A stretch of 64,000 bases of DNA from CBDCXF01 sp965223755 (GCA_965223755.1 CBDCXF010000002.1:620001-684000), one strand, 5' to 3'; shown: positions 36,301 to 44,369, numbered from the stretch's first letter. Notes: generated from the letters alone by a model not told the origin. Program-made: numbers and translations.

Positions 36301-37093
36301 TGACGGTCGATCCTGGCGCTGGCGCTTGGACGCGCTTGCCGCCAGCATCGGCCGGCACCAAGCCGCCCAGTCTGGGCGGATGGTTCAAGAAACGCAGGTT
36401 GATGTTATGGAACGGCGCCCCCTTCAGGTTCGCTTCGACCAGGATCGGCTGATCGCGAATCTCCTTCTCCGTGGACGCCCGCAACACGATCGGGGCATCT
36501 CCCGGCACAAGCGGCAGCACGTAGTCGCCAAAGTTGTTAACAGGCACATTGCGGAGCTCCTGTCCCGCGTCGTCGAGAAGGTGCACGCGGGCGTAGGAGT
36601 TGATGGCCAGCGACGGGGTGAGACGGCGAGCGGAACTCCCGTCAGCGAGGGTCACTTGGCCGAACAAAGTGGCCATGGTGTCCTTTCTCTGAGGCGTAAC
36701 AAGAATCTTACTCAGATGCACGGGTTCGCCGTCGATCGAGAACTCCTCGCTACAGGCGGCTACATAGCCATCGGCATCTTCCCAGCAAATGTTGTACAGG
36801 CCGTCTTTGAGATCCCGGATTGTGAACCGGCCGCTCAGATCGGTTCGCGTGCGGTAGGTTTCGTCACCCGTCTGGACGTTCTTGGCAAAAACTTCGAACT
36901 CCGGCACATAAACCTCTTGCACCTGGTCGAGGTGATGGAGAGGCAGAGAAACCGCGATATAACCGCGCACAAAGGGTTTGGTGGTGGCAATGTCGACAGT
37001 CGGCGTACAGCCGCAGAGAACGACGACGCCAACAAAAAGCGCCTGCCACGCCCAGAATTTGGAATCACGGCCGGAACATTGATCGCGTCGCAT
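33380..37093 (-). CDS. very large lipoprotein with CXXCH haem motifs
   Basis: A 1237-aa protein. The start at 37093 is backed by AAGGAG and leads into a lipobox (GVVVLCGC), so it should be lipid-anchored. The N-terminal third contains carboxypeptidase-regulatory-like and Ig/PKD-like segments (TRTDLSGRFTIRDLKDG, DPDGDAVSFSWKTDAG, GATVNVNGTTATTGADGYF). The C-terminal third has three haem c motifs, LVCHG, RTCHV and TACHTG, each placed as in cell-surface or Planctomycete-type cytochromes. A role in extracellular electron transfer or binding is inferred. It stands alone; the next gene upstream starts 390 nt away. Confidence 0.75.
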   Translation of the reverse strand: MRRDQCSGRDSKFWAWQALFVGVVVLCGCTPTVDIATTKPFVRGYIAVSLPLHHLDQVQEVYVPEFEVFAKNVQTGDETYRTRTDLSGRFTIRDLKDGLYNICWEDADGYVAACSEEFSIDGEPVHLSKILVTPQRKDTMATLFGQVTLADGSSARRLTPSLAINSYARVHLLDDAGQELRNVPVNNFGDYVLPLVPGDAPIVLRASTEKEIRDQPILVEANLKGAPFHNINLRFLNHPPRLGGLVPADAGGKRVQAPAPGSTVKLVARAQDPDGDAVSFSWKTDAGTLSSTTSDTVEWKLPAAPGHYAVRVAAFDSRGGYAESALSLRVDGKGVRFSGKVRGTDSPAVAGATVNVNGTTATTGADGYFSLHTAEEDRYVLTIRAAGYAFISKIYDGPHTGGRWTLLRAMQTTVDPTQDIVVVHDRSSRDCLGRATDRIHWDRFPNLFENPQYQDGRSTVVSAFDRRNGPVLLPGKSQRDKQCGPGISVEIPANSIVDGSGNAPAGLVTVSLATVDLESPDQMPGDFTATRQGGDTAVMQSYGAGFVTLDQGGTPLNLRPGSSAKITIPVDPSQLAAPGPEPASIPLLSYDEIAGVWREEGVMNLVGNAYVGAVEHFSSINADTLKEDQSCVRVLSPALPSSYRMEVTVPQPSGAAPKVLDRLVDQSTTTEHVIYNLPENINITLVPYDPTTDFPYGIFVVNTGGKQNPTNPNLPAGPPYDACSTEVTLAPISLPPAGGPFLEGLYTFEATNLSELEASDPTNPALAALEQAALDYYAQADPCSKRTTLADFIATNNFAAGDPRAVYANNFDLGFGRDMTCTQDGINVACYVSNYGSEAAPDQDDANDALADNGRFATVAMEFSPIETACDDPATPGNEEVLDAQQTVKFFTYNGTGDALLLEADLDGEGARPLPQLCLVCHGGAYPSGPTVGTPTFASLADVKLGARFLPFDTAAFVFPNTDVNFNKANQQAEIQDLNDLVVATEPVGSSVRNVIGEMYPGGVPQDQDEDFFLTGWAAEGAQQDMYRHVIARSCRTCHVTNPVAVLEFDTHADFQGLLGSVEARVCVEGVMPHAKRTHELFWTSVGPSQVAQLQSYGDTYGSGTGWVGDKCGEYTAGGVTPVTFFSGTIQPIFEGVGSGTTPCTACHTGSSPDGGLRLDAGFSHPELVNQPAQSAGVAMDLVEPGNTNQSFLVFFINGNPGAAGYGGPFAQMAPSGSPNAASINSIESWITAGADP

Positions 37094-37483
37094 CAGAACT
37101 CTCCTTATGGTTTGTGCCCATGGGTCACTTCTTTGTCTAGCTCCCAACCGGAGGGGTCGTGTTTAGTGGCCTCATCTTCAAGGCGCGGCTGCGCGGAATC
37201 ACCCGCGCCGTCGCCGCACCTCCGAACAAGTGAGTCGAAAAGAAGATGCGTCCACCGCAAATGCGGACCAAGGTGGTGGCCACTCTGAACCAAATCTCCG
37301 TGAGGTCGCCTGAGGCTATCACGTCCGGGACGCGAAAAGAAAATGGACATCGCAGGAGCAGAACCCGCACGCGAGGACCCTGTACGCGTGGCGTGGCCGT
37401 CGTCCACTGACGGCATGAGTCAAGGAACGCTCGCGGTGACCTCGGCCGATACCAGGGGAGACCGATCGGACGCCCGTCTTTGG
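37094..37483. other. non-coding region upstream of the haem lipoprotein gene
   Basis: 390 bp between the leftward haem-motif lipoprotein gene and the 3' end of the CNNM/CBS gene. Apart from the ribosome-binding site at the left edge I see no gene; the open frames here lack initiation signals and family features. It should hold the promoter of the lipoprotein gene. Confidence 0.45.
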
Positions 37484-38647
37484 CTACTGCGATTCGCCGT
37501 CTGTCTGTCTACGGAGTTCTTTCCCTTTGATCATCGCCAGCTCTCGCAAGTCTTCGACTTGATCGGCCTCATCTACGATCTCGGTGCCGATGAGTGTTTC
37601 GACCACGTCCTCAAGTGTCACCAAACCGGCCAGAGAACCGAATTCGTCAATCACCATCAGTATGTGTAGGCGCTCGTCGAGTAGGCGGTCGAATACGGCC
37701 TCTAGAGAGGCAGTCTTGGGAACGACTTTGACCTTGCGTGCCAGTTTGCGAAGCGGAACCGATCCCTCGCCGGAGAGCTGACTGCGCAGCAGGTCAACCT
37801 TAAGGACGAACCCATGCACCGCGTCCTGGCTTTTGCCGAAGACCGGAATTCGGGAGTAGGGAAGGTCAGGATGTTGCGTCAGCGCCTCGTCGACGGTTAG
37901 ATCCTGTTGAAGCGCGAAAACCACCGTGCGCGGAGTCATGATGGTTTCGACTCGCAGTTCCCGAAAGCGAAATAGATTCTTGACGATCCGCGACTCTTCC
38001 ACCTCGATTTGACCACTTTCGACGCCGACGTCGGCGAGCGCCGCGAACTCCTCGCGGCTGAAGGAATGGGCGCTCTTGCCACGAGTGATTAGCTTGGTGA
38101 GAAGTTCGGAGAACCAGATGAACGGATACAGCGTCGCGATAAGAATCCTCACGAATGCCACCGTCGGCCTGGCAAGCGTGCGCCAGTAGACGGCGCCGAG
38201 CGTCTTCGGAACGATCTCCGAAAGAAACAAGATCAGAAGAGTCAACACCGCCATCGCCAAGCCGACCCAGCGGTCGCCAAAATAAGCCGCCGCCTCGGCA
38301 CCGGCGCCTCCAGCCCCGACGGTATGGGCGATCGTGTTCAGGGTCAGAATGGCGGCCAGGGAGCGGTCGATGTTTGACTTGATGTGCTGCAGGCGGTCGG
38401 CCAGCGGTTTTCCCTGCTGCCTCAGGTGGGCGATGAACGACGGTGAGACGCTCAGTAGTACGGCCTCGGCGACCGAACAAAGAAAAGAGAACACCAGCGC
38501 GACGCTGGCGTAGACGATCATCAACACCAGATGGCGGGGTTCCCCCGTGCCCTCCCCCGAGCCTGTGGGTAACACCGCCGCCGAGGCGGAAACAACGATG
38601 CCGAAAGCTCCGATAGAGATCAGCAGGGCGAGTCGACGGTTACGCAT
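37484..38647 (-). CDS. CNNM-domain and CBS-pair membrane protein
   Basis: A 387-aa protein of the CorC/HlyC/CNNM group, probably a cation (Mg/Co) transport or homeostasis factor in the inner membrane. After a signal-like first helix, the DUF21/CNNM region (about 45-190) shows SFLCSVAEAVLLSV, LNTIAHTVGAGGAGAEAA and ILFLSEIVPKTLGAVYW. A CBS pair follows (ETIMTPRTVVFAL, ILMVIDEFGSLAGLVTLEDVVETLIG). The usual CorC_HlyC domain after the CBS pair is absent, since the protein ends about 30 residues later. Confidence 0.87.
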   Translation of the reverse strand: MRNRRLALLISIGAFGIVVSASAAVLPTGSGEGTGEPRHLVLMIVYASVALVFSFLCSVAEAVLLSVSPSFIAHLRQQGKPLADRLQHIKSNIDRSLAAILTLNTIAHTVGAGGAGAEAAAYFGDRWVGLAMAVLTLLILFLSEIVPKTLGAVYWRTLARPTVAFVRILIATLYPFIWFSELLTKLITRGKSAHSFSREEFAALADVGVESGQIEVEESRIVKNLFRFRELRVETIMTPRTVVFALQQDLTVDEALTQHPDLPYSRIPVFGKSQDAVHGFVLKVDLLRSQLSGEGSVPLRKLARKVKVVPKTASLEAVFDRLLDERLHILMVIDEFGSLAGLVTLEDVVETLIGTEIVDEADQVEDLRELAMIKGKELRRQTDGESQ

Positions 38648-38820
38648 GTTCCGGAAACCCTAGCCCATTTGGAAGCAGAGGTCTTCGACCCTGTTGGTCC
38701 TCACGAACACCAGACTCGACCTGCTCTGCTGTCGATTCCCATTCCACGACCATAGTGTTGGGCGGAGACGCCCGACGCTACCAACCGCGCCGTTTCTGCA
38801 TTCCGCGTGATCGCAAGCGG

Positions 38821-40002
38821 CTACTCGAACAGCGCCAAGAACTCGCCGTAGCCCTCGGACTCCAGCTCTTCCTTGGGCACAAACCGCAGTGCTGCGCTGT
38901 TCATGCAGTAGCGCTGTCCGGTGGGTTCGGGGCCGTCGGGAAAAACATGCCCCAAGTGGCTGTCGCCATGCTTGCTGCGCACTTCGGTGCGGGTCATGAA
39001 GAGCTTGTTGTCTTCGTGGGTGACGAGATTTTCGGCCACCAAAGGCTGCCAGAAGCTCGGCCAGCCGGTGCCGCTCTTGTACTTGTGGGTCGAAGAGAAG
39101 AGGGGCTCGCCACTGACGATGTCGACGTAAATGCCCTCGGCCTTGTTGTCCCAGTACTCGTTGTCGAACGCCCGCTCGGTGCCTTCCTCTTGAGTGACGT
39201 GGTACTGCAACGGTGTCAGCTTGGCGCGAATTTCCTCGTCGCTGGGTTTCGTGTATTTGTTGACGGGCGGACCAAGGCCCACCCCTACGAGTGGAGCTTT
39301 GGGCTCCGGCAATGGGTCGTCCTTCCAAGTCCGCTTCAGGAACCCGGCACGCCCGGATCCCACCTTGTAGCGCTCGTATCGTGAGGCGTTGGTCTTGTAG
39401 TAGTCCTGATGGTAGTCCTCGGCGACGTAGAACGGGCCCGCCGGCTCGATCTCGGTGACGATCGGATCGGAGAACTTGCCCCGCTCCTGAAGCGCCGCCT
39501 TGGAGGCCTCGGCGAGCTGACGCTCTTCATCGGTTTGGTAGTAAACACCGGTACGGTACTGCGACCCACGATCGGCGAACTGGCCGCCGCCGTCGGTGGG
39601 ATCGATGTTGCGCCAAAAGACCTCAAGCAGCGTCTCGTAACTGACCTTCTCCGGGTTGTAGGCGATGCGCACCGCCTCGGTGTGCCCGGTGGTTCCGGCG
39701 GACACTTCTTGGTAGGTCGGATTCTCGACCTGTCCCGCGGTATACCCGGCAACCGCTTCATAGACGCCGTCGAGTTGCTCGAAGGGGCCTTCCATGCACC
39801 AGAAACAACCTCCGGCGAAAATCGCGTAGGCCTTGGGTCCAGTGTCCATGACGGTCTCCCCCATATCAACCTCCTCGGTGTCCCCGTCGGCCACTTCAGC
39901 GGCGGACGATCCGCAAGCCAACATCGCGGCCCATACGGCGGCACCTGCCATAAGCGCGGCACTTGCGGCCGCGCCTTTCCTTGATGTTTGATTTTTCGTC
40001 AT
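38821..40002 (-). CDS. msrAB: lipoprotein MsrA-MsrB fusion
   Basis: A 393-aa bifunctional methionine sulfoxide reductase. The lipobox (WAAMLAC) at about residue 30 indicates a lipid-anchored periplasmic form, which repairs oxidised methionine in exported proteins. MsrA (about 55-205) has the catalytic GGCFWCMEGPFEQL and TGHTEAVRIAYNPEKV. MsrB (about 250-380) has YDNK-type AFDNEYWDNKAEGIYVD, SGTGWPSFWQPL, GDSHLGHVFPDGP and the catalytic cysteine in RYCMNSAALRF. The two CXXC zinc pairs found in many MsrB proteins are absent. A periplasmic electron donor is not evident nearby. Confidence 0.92.
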   Translation of the reverse strand: MTKNQTSRKGAAASAALMAGAAVWAAMLACGSSAAEVADGDTEEVDMGETVMDTGPKAYAIFAGGCFWCMEGPFEQLDGVYEAVAGYTAGQVENPTYQEVSAGTTGHTEAVRIAYNPEKVSYETLLEVFWRNIDPTDGGGQFADRGSQYRTGVYYQTDEERQLAEASKAALQERGKFSDPIVTEIEPAGPFYVAEDYHQDYYKTNASRYERYKVGSGRAGFLKRTWKDDPLPEPKAPLVGVGLGPPVNKYTKPSDEEIRAKLTPLQYHVTQEEGTERAFDNEYWDNKAEGIYVDIVSGEPLFSSTHKYKSGTGWPSFWQPLVAENLVTHEDNKLFMTRTEVRSKHGDSHLGHVFPDGPEPTGQRYCMNSAALRFVPKEELESEGYGEFLALFE

Positions 40003-40119
40003 TCTCTTGAACTCCTAGATGTCACCCGCGCTGTCACAGGCAGGTGAGCAACTCAGGTGCCCAATAGTACGTACGGGTCGTCCCAAAAAGATCACAATTC
40101 GATCTCGTTTTTTCTCGCC

Positions 40120-40941
40120 TTATCTCGCCGCGAGGTCCGGAACAAAAGCGACGATACGTAGCGGCCCGCCGCTGCCGCCCTCGATCTTCATCGGCAACGC
40201 AAACACCGTCGCCCCGGTTGGCGGCAATCGATCCAAATTGGCGACGTTCTCAAAGCCGGGAATGTTCCGTTGGTAGAGGATGACGTGGGAGCGAAAGTCC
40301 TGCGACTGTCCGTAGTCGATACTCGGCGTATCGATGCCGACAGCCTTAATGGAACGCTCGGTTAGGAGCTGGGCGGCATCCGGGTGAATGCCAGGAAAGT
40401 GAAGTTCAGCCACGGCCTCAGGGCCGCGTCGACCGGTGCCCATGTAAGCGACTCGGTCACCGTAGAGTTCGGCTGAGCCGGTGTGGAACAAGACGATCGA
40501 GCCCTCCGGGATGACGCTGTACTGCTCTTCCCAATTGATGACATGCCGGGGCGCGATCTGGAAGTCGCGACTCTCCGAGGCTTGGTCGCTGACGTCAATC
40601 ACGATCGCGGGGCCGATGAGTCGATCCAGCGGGATCTGGTCGGTGGTGTGCTTGCCCTCGGCGAAGTGGATCGGCGAATCCACATGCGTGCCGCCGTGCT
40701 CGGCGGCGGAGAAGTTGTAGGCGGTGTAGTACCAGCCGCCCTCGGTGTGGCCCTCGAACACCGTCTCTTTCTTGAACTCCTGCGCAGTTGGCCAGTAGAC
40801 GGATGCTTCGTTGAACGGGTGGGTGAGATCAACCCACCGTCCGCGCGAGAAGTCGAGGCCGTCCTGGATCGGTGTTCGTTCGACCCCGCCACAGGCGGCC
40901 ACCGTTACGAGAACCACGGTCCAAATATGCGCTTTATTCAT
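40120..40941 (-). CDS. lipoprotein cyclase-family hydrolase
   Basis: A 273-aa member of the cyclase/kynurenine-formamidase-like metal hydrolases with a lipobox (VTVAACGG). The metal-binding signature HGGTHVDSPIHF lies near residue 90, with WVDLTHPFN at the start of the domain and HTGSAELYGDR and AVGIDTPSIDYGQSQ further on. Proven relatives hydrolyse N-formylkynurenine or related amides and isatin. The gene overlaps the end of the MBL-fold lipoprotein gene by 8 nt. Confidence 0.82.
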   Translation of the reverse strand: MNKAHIWTVVLVTVAACGGVERTPIQDGLDFSRGRWVDLTHPFNEASVYWPTAQEFKKETVFEGHTEGGWYYTAYNFSAAEHGGTHVDSPIHFAEGKHTTDQIPLDRLIGPAIVIDVSDQASESRDFQIAPRHVINWEEQYSVIPEGSIVLFHTGSAELYGDRVAYMGTGRRGPEAVAELHFPGIHPDAAQLLTERSIKAVGIDTPSIDYGQSQDFRSHVILYQRNIPGFENVANLDRLPPTGATVFALPMKIEGGSGGPLRIVAFVPDLAAR

Positions 40942-41800
40942 AAAACTCCGGCGCCTTGTTCAAGGTCTCAAATCGTGCCAATTCATGTTCGATCCACAGT
41001 TGCGCTCCGGTCTCCTCCACCAATCGCTCAACTCGATCCATCGAGGCCAAAGTCTGTTCAGCATCGAAATTGAAGCTGGGCACCAGTCGGCGCTCCCGGC
41101 TTTCTCGCAAATGATAGAGATCGCCGGAAAGGACAATGGGGCCGGTTTCCTCAAGATCGACGAACAGCGACTGATGCCCCGGCGTGTGGCCGGGCGAAGC
41201 GAGCAGGCGCACCGAACCGTCGCCAAAGACATCGTGGTCGCCGTCCAGAATCTGGATCTCGGCATCCTTGAGACCTGAATAGAGATCGGGGTCGAAGTAC
41301 ATCGCCCGAGCGGTCTCGTCGTCGACAAATGCGGCGTCATATTCGGCCTGCTGAATGAGCAACGTGGCGTCTTCAACTTCATTGGCGACACCGATGTGGT
41401 CGAAATGCGTGTGCGAGAAAGCGACCAAGTCAAACGAGCTCATATCGAGGTCGATTGCTTCTAGTTGTTCGGCCAAAGTTCGATCCAGTTTCTGCAACAT
41501 GCCTTCATCGCCGGTCCATCCTTCGGCGTCGGCGACGCTCGACGGCAATCCCCCCTCCCACAACAGACGCCCGGCCGAGTGATCGACGACGTAGCAGGGT
41601 ACCGCCAATTCGCGGACATCGGTCTCATCGTCACCGATCGAGAACGCTTCGACACTGGCGAACTGGATCCGGCCGCAGTCGAAGACGTAGAGCTTCAAAG
41701 AGGCTTCCTCTTGCACCTGCTCGGGATCAACTGCCGGCGAGCCACAGGCCAGAAGGGCCAAGATCGGCAATGCCGCCCCGCCGTTGCGCGTGAGCATCAT
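40934..41800 (-). CDS. lipoprotein MBL-fold hydrolase, AHL-lactonase-like
   Basis: A 288-aa metallo-beta-lactamase-fold protein with a lipobox (LALLACGS). Zinc ligands are in SHTHFDHIG, SPGHTPGHQSLFVD and the Asp of LSGDLYHL. The layout before the motif (CYVVDHSAGRLLWEGGLP) resembles the AiiA/AttM N-acyl-homoserine lactonase group, but other MBL hydrolases share it. The start at 41800 overlaps the upstream gene by ATGA. Together with the cyclase-family gene it forms a pair of membrane-anchored hydrolases. Confidence 0.78.
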   Translation of the reverse strand: MMLTRNGGAALPILALLACGSPAVDPEQVQEEASLKLYVFDCGRIQFASVEAFSIGDDETDVRELAVPCYVVDHSAGRLLWEGGLPSSVADAEGWTGDEGMLQKLDRTLAEQLEAIDLDMSSFDLVAFSHTHFDHIGVANEVEDATLLIQQAEYDAAFVDDETARAMYFDPDLYSGLKDAEIQILDGDHDVFGDGSVRLLASPGHTPGHQSLFVDLEETGPIVLSGDLYHLRESRERRLVPSFNFDAEQTLASMDRVERLVEETGAQLWIEHELARFETLNKAPEFYE

Positions 41801-42144
41801 GAGTCCCCCTCCGCGGCCAGATAGGCCAATACCGCCCGCGCCACTGAGATTGGGTTCCCCTCCTTCTCGACACAGACCGACACATGGCCCCACGATTGCG
41901 GCACCACCAACTGAAAGAAATTGCCGTAGCGGATCACTAGGTATTCAAGCCCGCCGCAGTCGATGTCGCCCCGTTGCCCGGCAAGCTTGAGCAGGGTTGG
42001 GTTGACCAGCAATTCCTCGTAGCGGTCAGTTTCGCTCGAACTGGCGCCGGCCGTTCCTTGCTTGGACTCCATTTGCAGTTCGCCATCTCGATAGATGGCG
42101 ACGTAGCGAATAGCGGTTGACAGGGCGAATAGGGCTTGGATCAT
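41797..42144 (-). CDS. roadblock-like small protein
   Basis: A 115-aa cytoplasmic protein starting at ATG 42144 (a TTG lies five codons upstream). Segments RYVAIYRDGELQMESK, SSETDRYEELLVNPTLLKLA and LEYLVIRYGNFFQLVV resemble a roadblock/LC7 alpha-beta sandwich of the kind tied to small GTPases or sensory complexes. It overlaps the MBL lipoprotein gene by ATGA. The IS element begins 56 nt upstream of the start, so the original promoter may be disturbed. Confidence 0.6.
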   Translation of the reverse strand: MIQALFALSTAIRYVAIYRDGELQMESKQGTAGASSSETDRYEELLVNPTLLKLAGQRGDIDCGGLEYLVIRYGNFFQLVVPQSWGHVSVCVEKEGNPISVARAVLAYLAAEGDS

Positions 42145-42194
42145 CGTTCGGCGGCGCAATCGTATAGTGATCGCTTTTGTGCCACCGTAGCGAA

Positions 42195-42200
42195 ACTAGT
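42195..42200. repeat. left target-site sequence of IS copy 1
   Basis: ACTAGT directly precedes the element; the right flank is ACTAGC, so the pair differs in one base (NCTAGN target type). Confidence 0.6.
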
Positions 42201-43246
42201 TGTGTTGTCTCACCACGTTGTTCAGTAAAAGGAGTTGTCCATCCGAGTTTCTTCGGAGAAGCTGATTGGGAAGTAACCGATCAGCACCCAAAGGAGAACC
42301 CGGATGGACATTCATGAGAATGCACGAAGCTGCCCACGAAGTCGAGCCCTGCTAGTGCGTCGAGTCCTTGAGGAGGGATGGACGGTGCGAGAGGCCGCTG
42401 AGGCCCAGGGCCTCAGCGAGCGATCAGCCTATCGCTGGTTGGCCCGCTTTCGAGCCGAGGGTACGCCTGGGCTCAAGGACCGCTCGTCTCGGCCTCACCG
42501 GATACCGACCAGGACCCCAGAGGCGATCGTGCACAAGCTCATTGAGCTGCGTTGTCAGCGCTTGACCGGCAGTGAGATCGCCGCTCGTCTGGGCTTACCG
42601 CGCTCGACGGTAGGGAGGATCCTTAAGCGTGCAGGGCTGGGCCGGTTGGCTTCGCTTGAGGCTCCTGAGCCGGTGCGCCGCTATGAGAAGCAGTTTCCGG
42701 GCGAGCTGATCCATCTGGATATCAAGAAGCTGGCGGCAATCCGCAAGGTCGGCCACCGGGTCACTGGCAACCGGCGCGACTGCACTCCTGGGGCCGGATG
42801 GGAGTTTGTTCACGTCTGTGTGGATGACCGCTCACGCCTGGCCTATGTCGAAGTGTTACCGGATGAACGGCAGGGCTCAGCCATCGCGTTCTTACGTCGT
42901 GCTGTGGCCTGGTTTGCCAGCAAAGGGATCCAGGTCCGGGCGGTGATGACCGACAACGGCCCTTGCTACATTGCCAAGCGCTTTGTCGCTACCTGCAAAG
43001 ATCTCGGCCTGGGCATCATCAGAACACGCCCATACCGACCCCGCACCAATGGCAAGGCCGAGCGCTTTATCCAGACCCTGATGCGGGAATGGGCCTACCG
43101 ATGGGTCCACCAAGACTCCCGACAGCGTAGCGTGCGACTCAAGCTATACCTCCACTTCTACAATTTCCACCGTCAGCACATGAGTCTTGATGGATTGCCG
43201 CCAATCAGTAGGATCACTCACCTGAACAACGTGCTGAGAATGCACA
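42201..43246 (+). mobile_element. IS481-family element, copy 1
   Basis: A 1046-bp insertion sequence ending TGTG...CACA. The terminal inverted repeats match in 21 of 25 bases (TGTG, then TCTCA, then CACGTTGTTCAG shared at both ends). One transposase gene fills the element. Its left flank is ACTAGT and its right flank ACTAGC, the NCTAGN target of this family, but the last base differs, so the duplication is imperfect. The sequence is nearly identical to copy 2 at 47735-48780; by eye I find one base difference in the coding region and none in the left 100 bp. Confidence 0.93.
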
Positions 43247-43251
43247 ACTAG
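42304..43251 (+). CDS. IS481-family transposase, copy 1
   Basis: A 315-aa DDE transposase. Residues 15-100 are two helix-turn-helix units (TVREAAEAQGLSERSAYRWL, SEIAARLGLPRSTVGRIL), and the rve integrase core follows with the first Asp in LIHLDIKKLA, the second in VMTDNGPCY and Glu in NGKAERFIQTLM. The element ends after the second base of the last-but-one codon: the final Asn codon and the stop TAG are completed by the flanking CTAG target (ACTAGC). An inverted repeat can hide the start codon (see findings). AAAGGAG lies 8 nt before the ATG. Confidence 0.93.
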   Translation: MDIHENARSCPRSRALLVRRVLEEGWTVREAAEAQGLSERSAYRWLARFRAEGTPGLKDRSSRPHRIPTRTPEAIVHKLIELRCQRLTGSEIAARLGLPRSTVGRILKRAGLGRLASLEAPEPVRRYEKQFPGELIHLDIKKLAAIRKVGHRVTGNRRDCTPGAGWEFVHVCVDDRSRLAYVEVLPDERQGSAIAFLRRAVAWFASKGIQVRAVMTDNGPCYIAKRFVATCKDLGLGIIRTRPYRPRTNGKAERFIQTLMREWAYRWVHQDSRQRSVRLKLYLHFYNFHRQHMSLDGLPPISRITHLNNVLRMHN

Positions 43252-43413
43252 CCACTGCATCGAAACTGCACGGGCGCCGCGGTCACCGGCATCATCCAGT
43301 TTGAAGTCGACCGCTCCATCACCAGCCTCATGCATACTCCTCTCGACGGAGAAGCGTTTCCGCCGGCAACTGGCCCTCGCTATTGCAACTGGGTCGATCT
43401 GATGACGCTCTAG
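43252..43413 (+). pseudogene. headless 3' gene fragment next to IS copy 1
   Basis: An open frame with no start runs from the IS flank to TAG at 43411-43413: about 53 codons reading, after a few junction residues, TGAAVTGIIQFEVDRS and ending YCNWVDLMTL. It reads like the natural C-terminus of a protein whose front is missing; no matching N-terminal part lies left of the IS. I do not recognise the family. It may be a product of an IS-linked deletion or rearrangement. Confidence 0.4.
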
Positions 43414-43439
43414 CTGGCCGCCATCGGCCTGCAGGCGTC

Positions 43440-44369
43440 TTAGTGGCTCGCCACCGTGAACTCGGCCGCCGCAGGCACCCCGGGCTCGGTGAGCCATGCG
43501 TAACGGCCGGGTTCCAGGTCGACGCCGAAATAGACCGTCGAGCCGATCGGGGCCTCCTCGGCACCGCCCAAGAACCGCACGGGAGCTGGACTCTTCATCC
43601 CCTCGATATTCATCCAGTCCATCCACGCCGAGACGGTTTCGAGGTCGGTGCCCTCTTCCAGCATCGCCAAATGAACGTCGTTGCCGAGGCCGTGTTCGGG
43701 ATGTTCATCGAAGCGCACCGCGACCACGTGGCTACCTGCTCCTACGTCGCCACTCACATCGATCGAGCCGTTGGACAGAGCGATCTGAATATCGGCCTCG
43801 GGGGGCTCCAAGGTGGACGCCTCTTCGGTCACCGTGAAGCCGCGGATCATTCCCAGCGAGACGTGGAAGCGGTTGTCCGCTGTCTTCACGTAGCACTCCA
43901 TGATGTAGTTGCCCGCGCCCAGTTCAACGGTGATGTTGCCGCTCTCTCCCGGCGTCAGCATCCCGACACCGCTGGCCGGGATAACGCCGCCGAACCACTC
44001 AGGCAGGTTCGCTCCGATCATGGCGCCAGCGTCGGGCTTCGATAAACCAGTCTGCAACTCACGCCACGCTCGCTCGAACACGGTAACGACTTCCCGCTGA
44101 TAGTCGAGGACCGTCTTTCCTTCTGGCAGACGTGAGAGAAGGAAAAAGTGAGGCTCCTGTCCTTCGTTGGTGAAACGAAACGTCGTCCACCCGGACGGAA
44201 TCTGGTCTCCAAATTGAAACGAGTAGTCGCGCGCTGTTACCTCGACCAAATTCGCAGGAGGCGCCGCGGCCTCCTCGATAGCTGCCTCGAGCTCACCGTC
44301 TCGTTGAGCGCAAGACACAACCAGCAGCAAGACAGTGCTGATCCCCACGGACTTCCGGCAAAGTCGCAT
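43440..44369 (-). CDS. exported protein with cupredoxin-like domains
   Basis: A 309-aa lipoprotein-like protein (STVLLLVVSC). The body contains two beta-rich units of about 100-120 residues: VEVTARDYSFQFGDQIPSGW, with FTNEGQEPHFFLL and YIMECYVKTADNRFHVSLGM, then a second with VVAVRFDEHPEHG and YAWLTEPGVPAAAEF. The layout resembles cupredoxin-like domains, with possible metal-binding His and Cys in the first. It lies next to the IS and is otherwise isolated. Confidence 0.65.
   Translation of the reverse strand: MRLCRKSVGISTVLLLVVSCAQRDGELEAAIEEAAAPPANLVEVTARDYSFQFGDQIPSGWTTFRFTNEGQEPHFFLLSRLPEGKTVLDYQREVVTVFERAWRELQTGLSKPDAGAMIGANLPEWFGGVIPASGVGMLTPGESGNITVELGAGNYIMECYVKTADNRFHVSLGMIRGFTVTEEASTLEPPEADIQIALSNGSIDVSGDVGAGSHVVAVRFDEHPEHGLGNDVHLAMLEEGTDLETVSAWMDWMNIEGMKSPAPVRFLGGAEEAPIGSTVYFGVDLEPGRYAWLTEPGVPAAAEFTVASH

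Noticed and set aside
36173..37288. 371-codon open frame on the plus strand
   Set aside because: Antisense to the start of the haem-motif lipoprotein gene, which has a clear RBS and lipobox.
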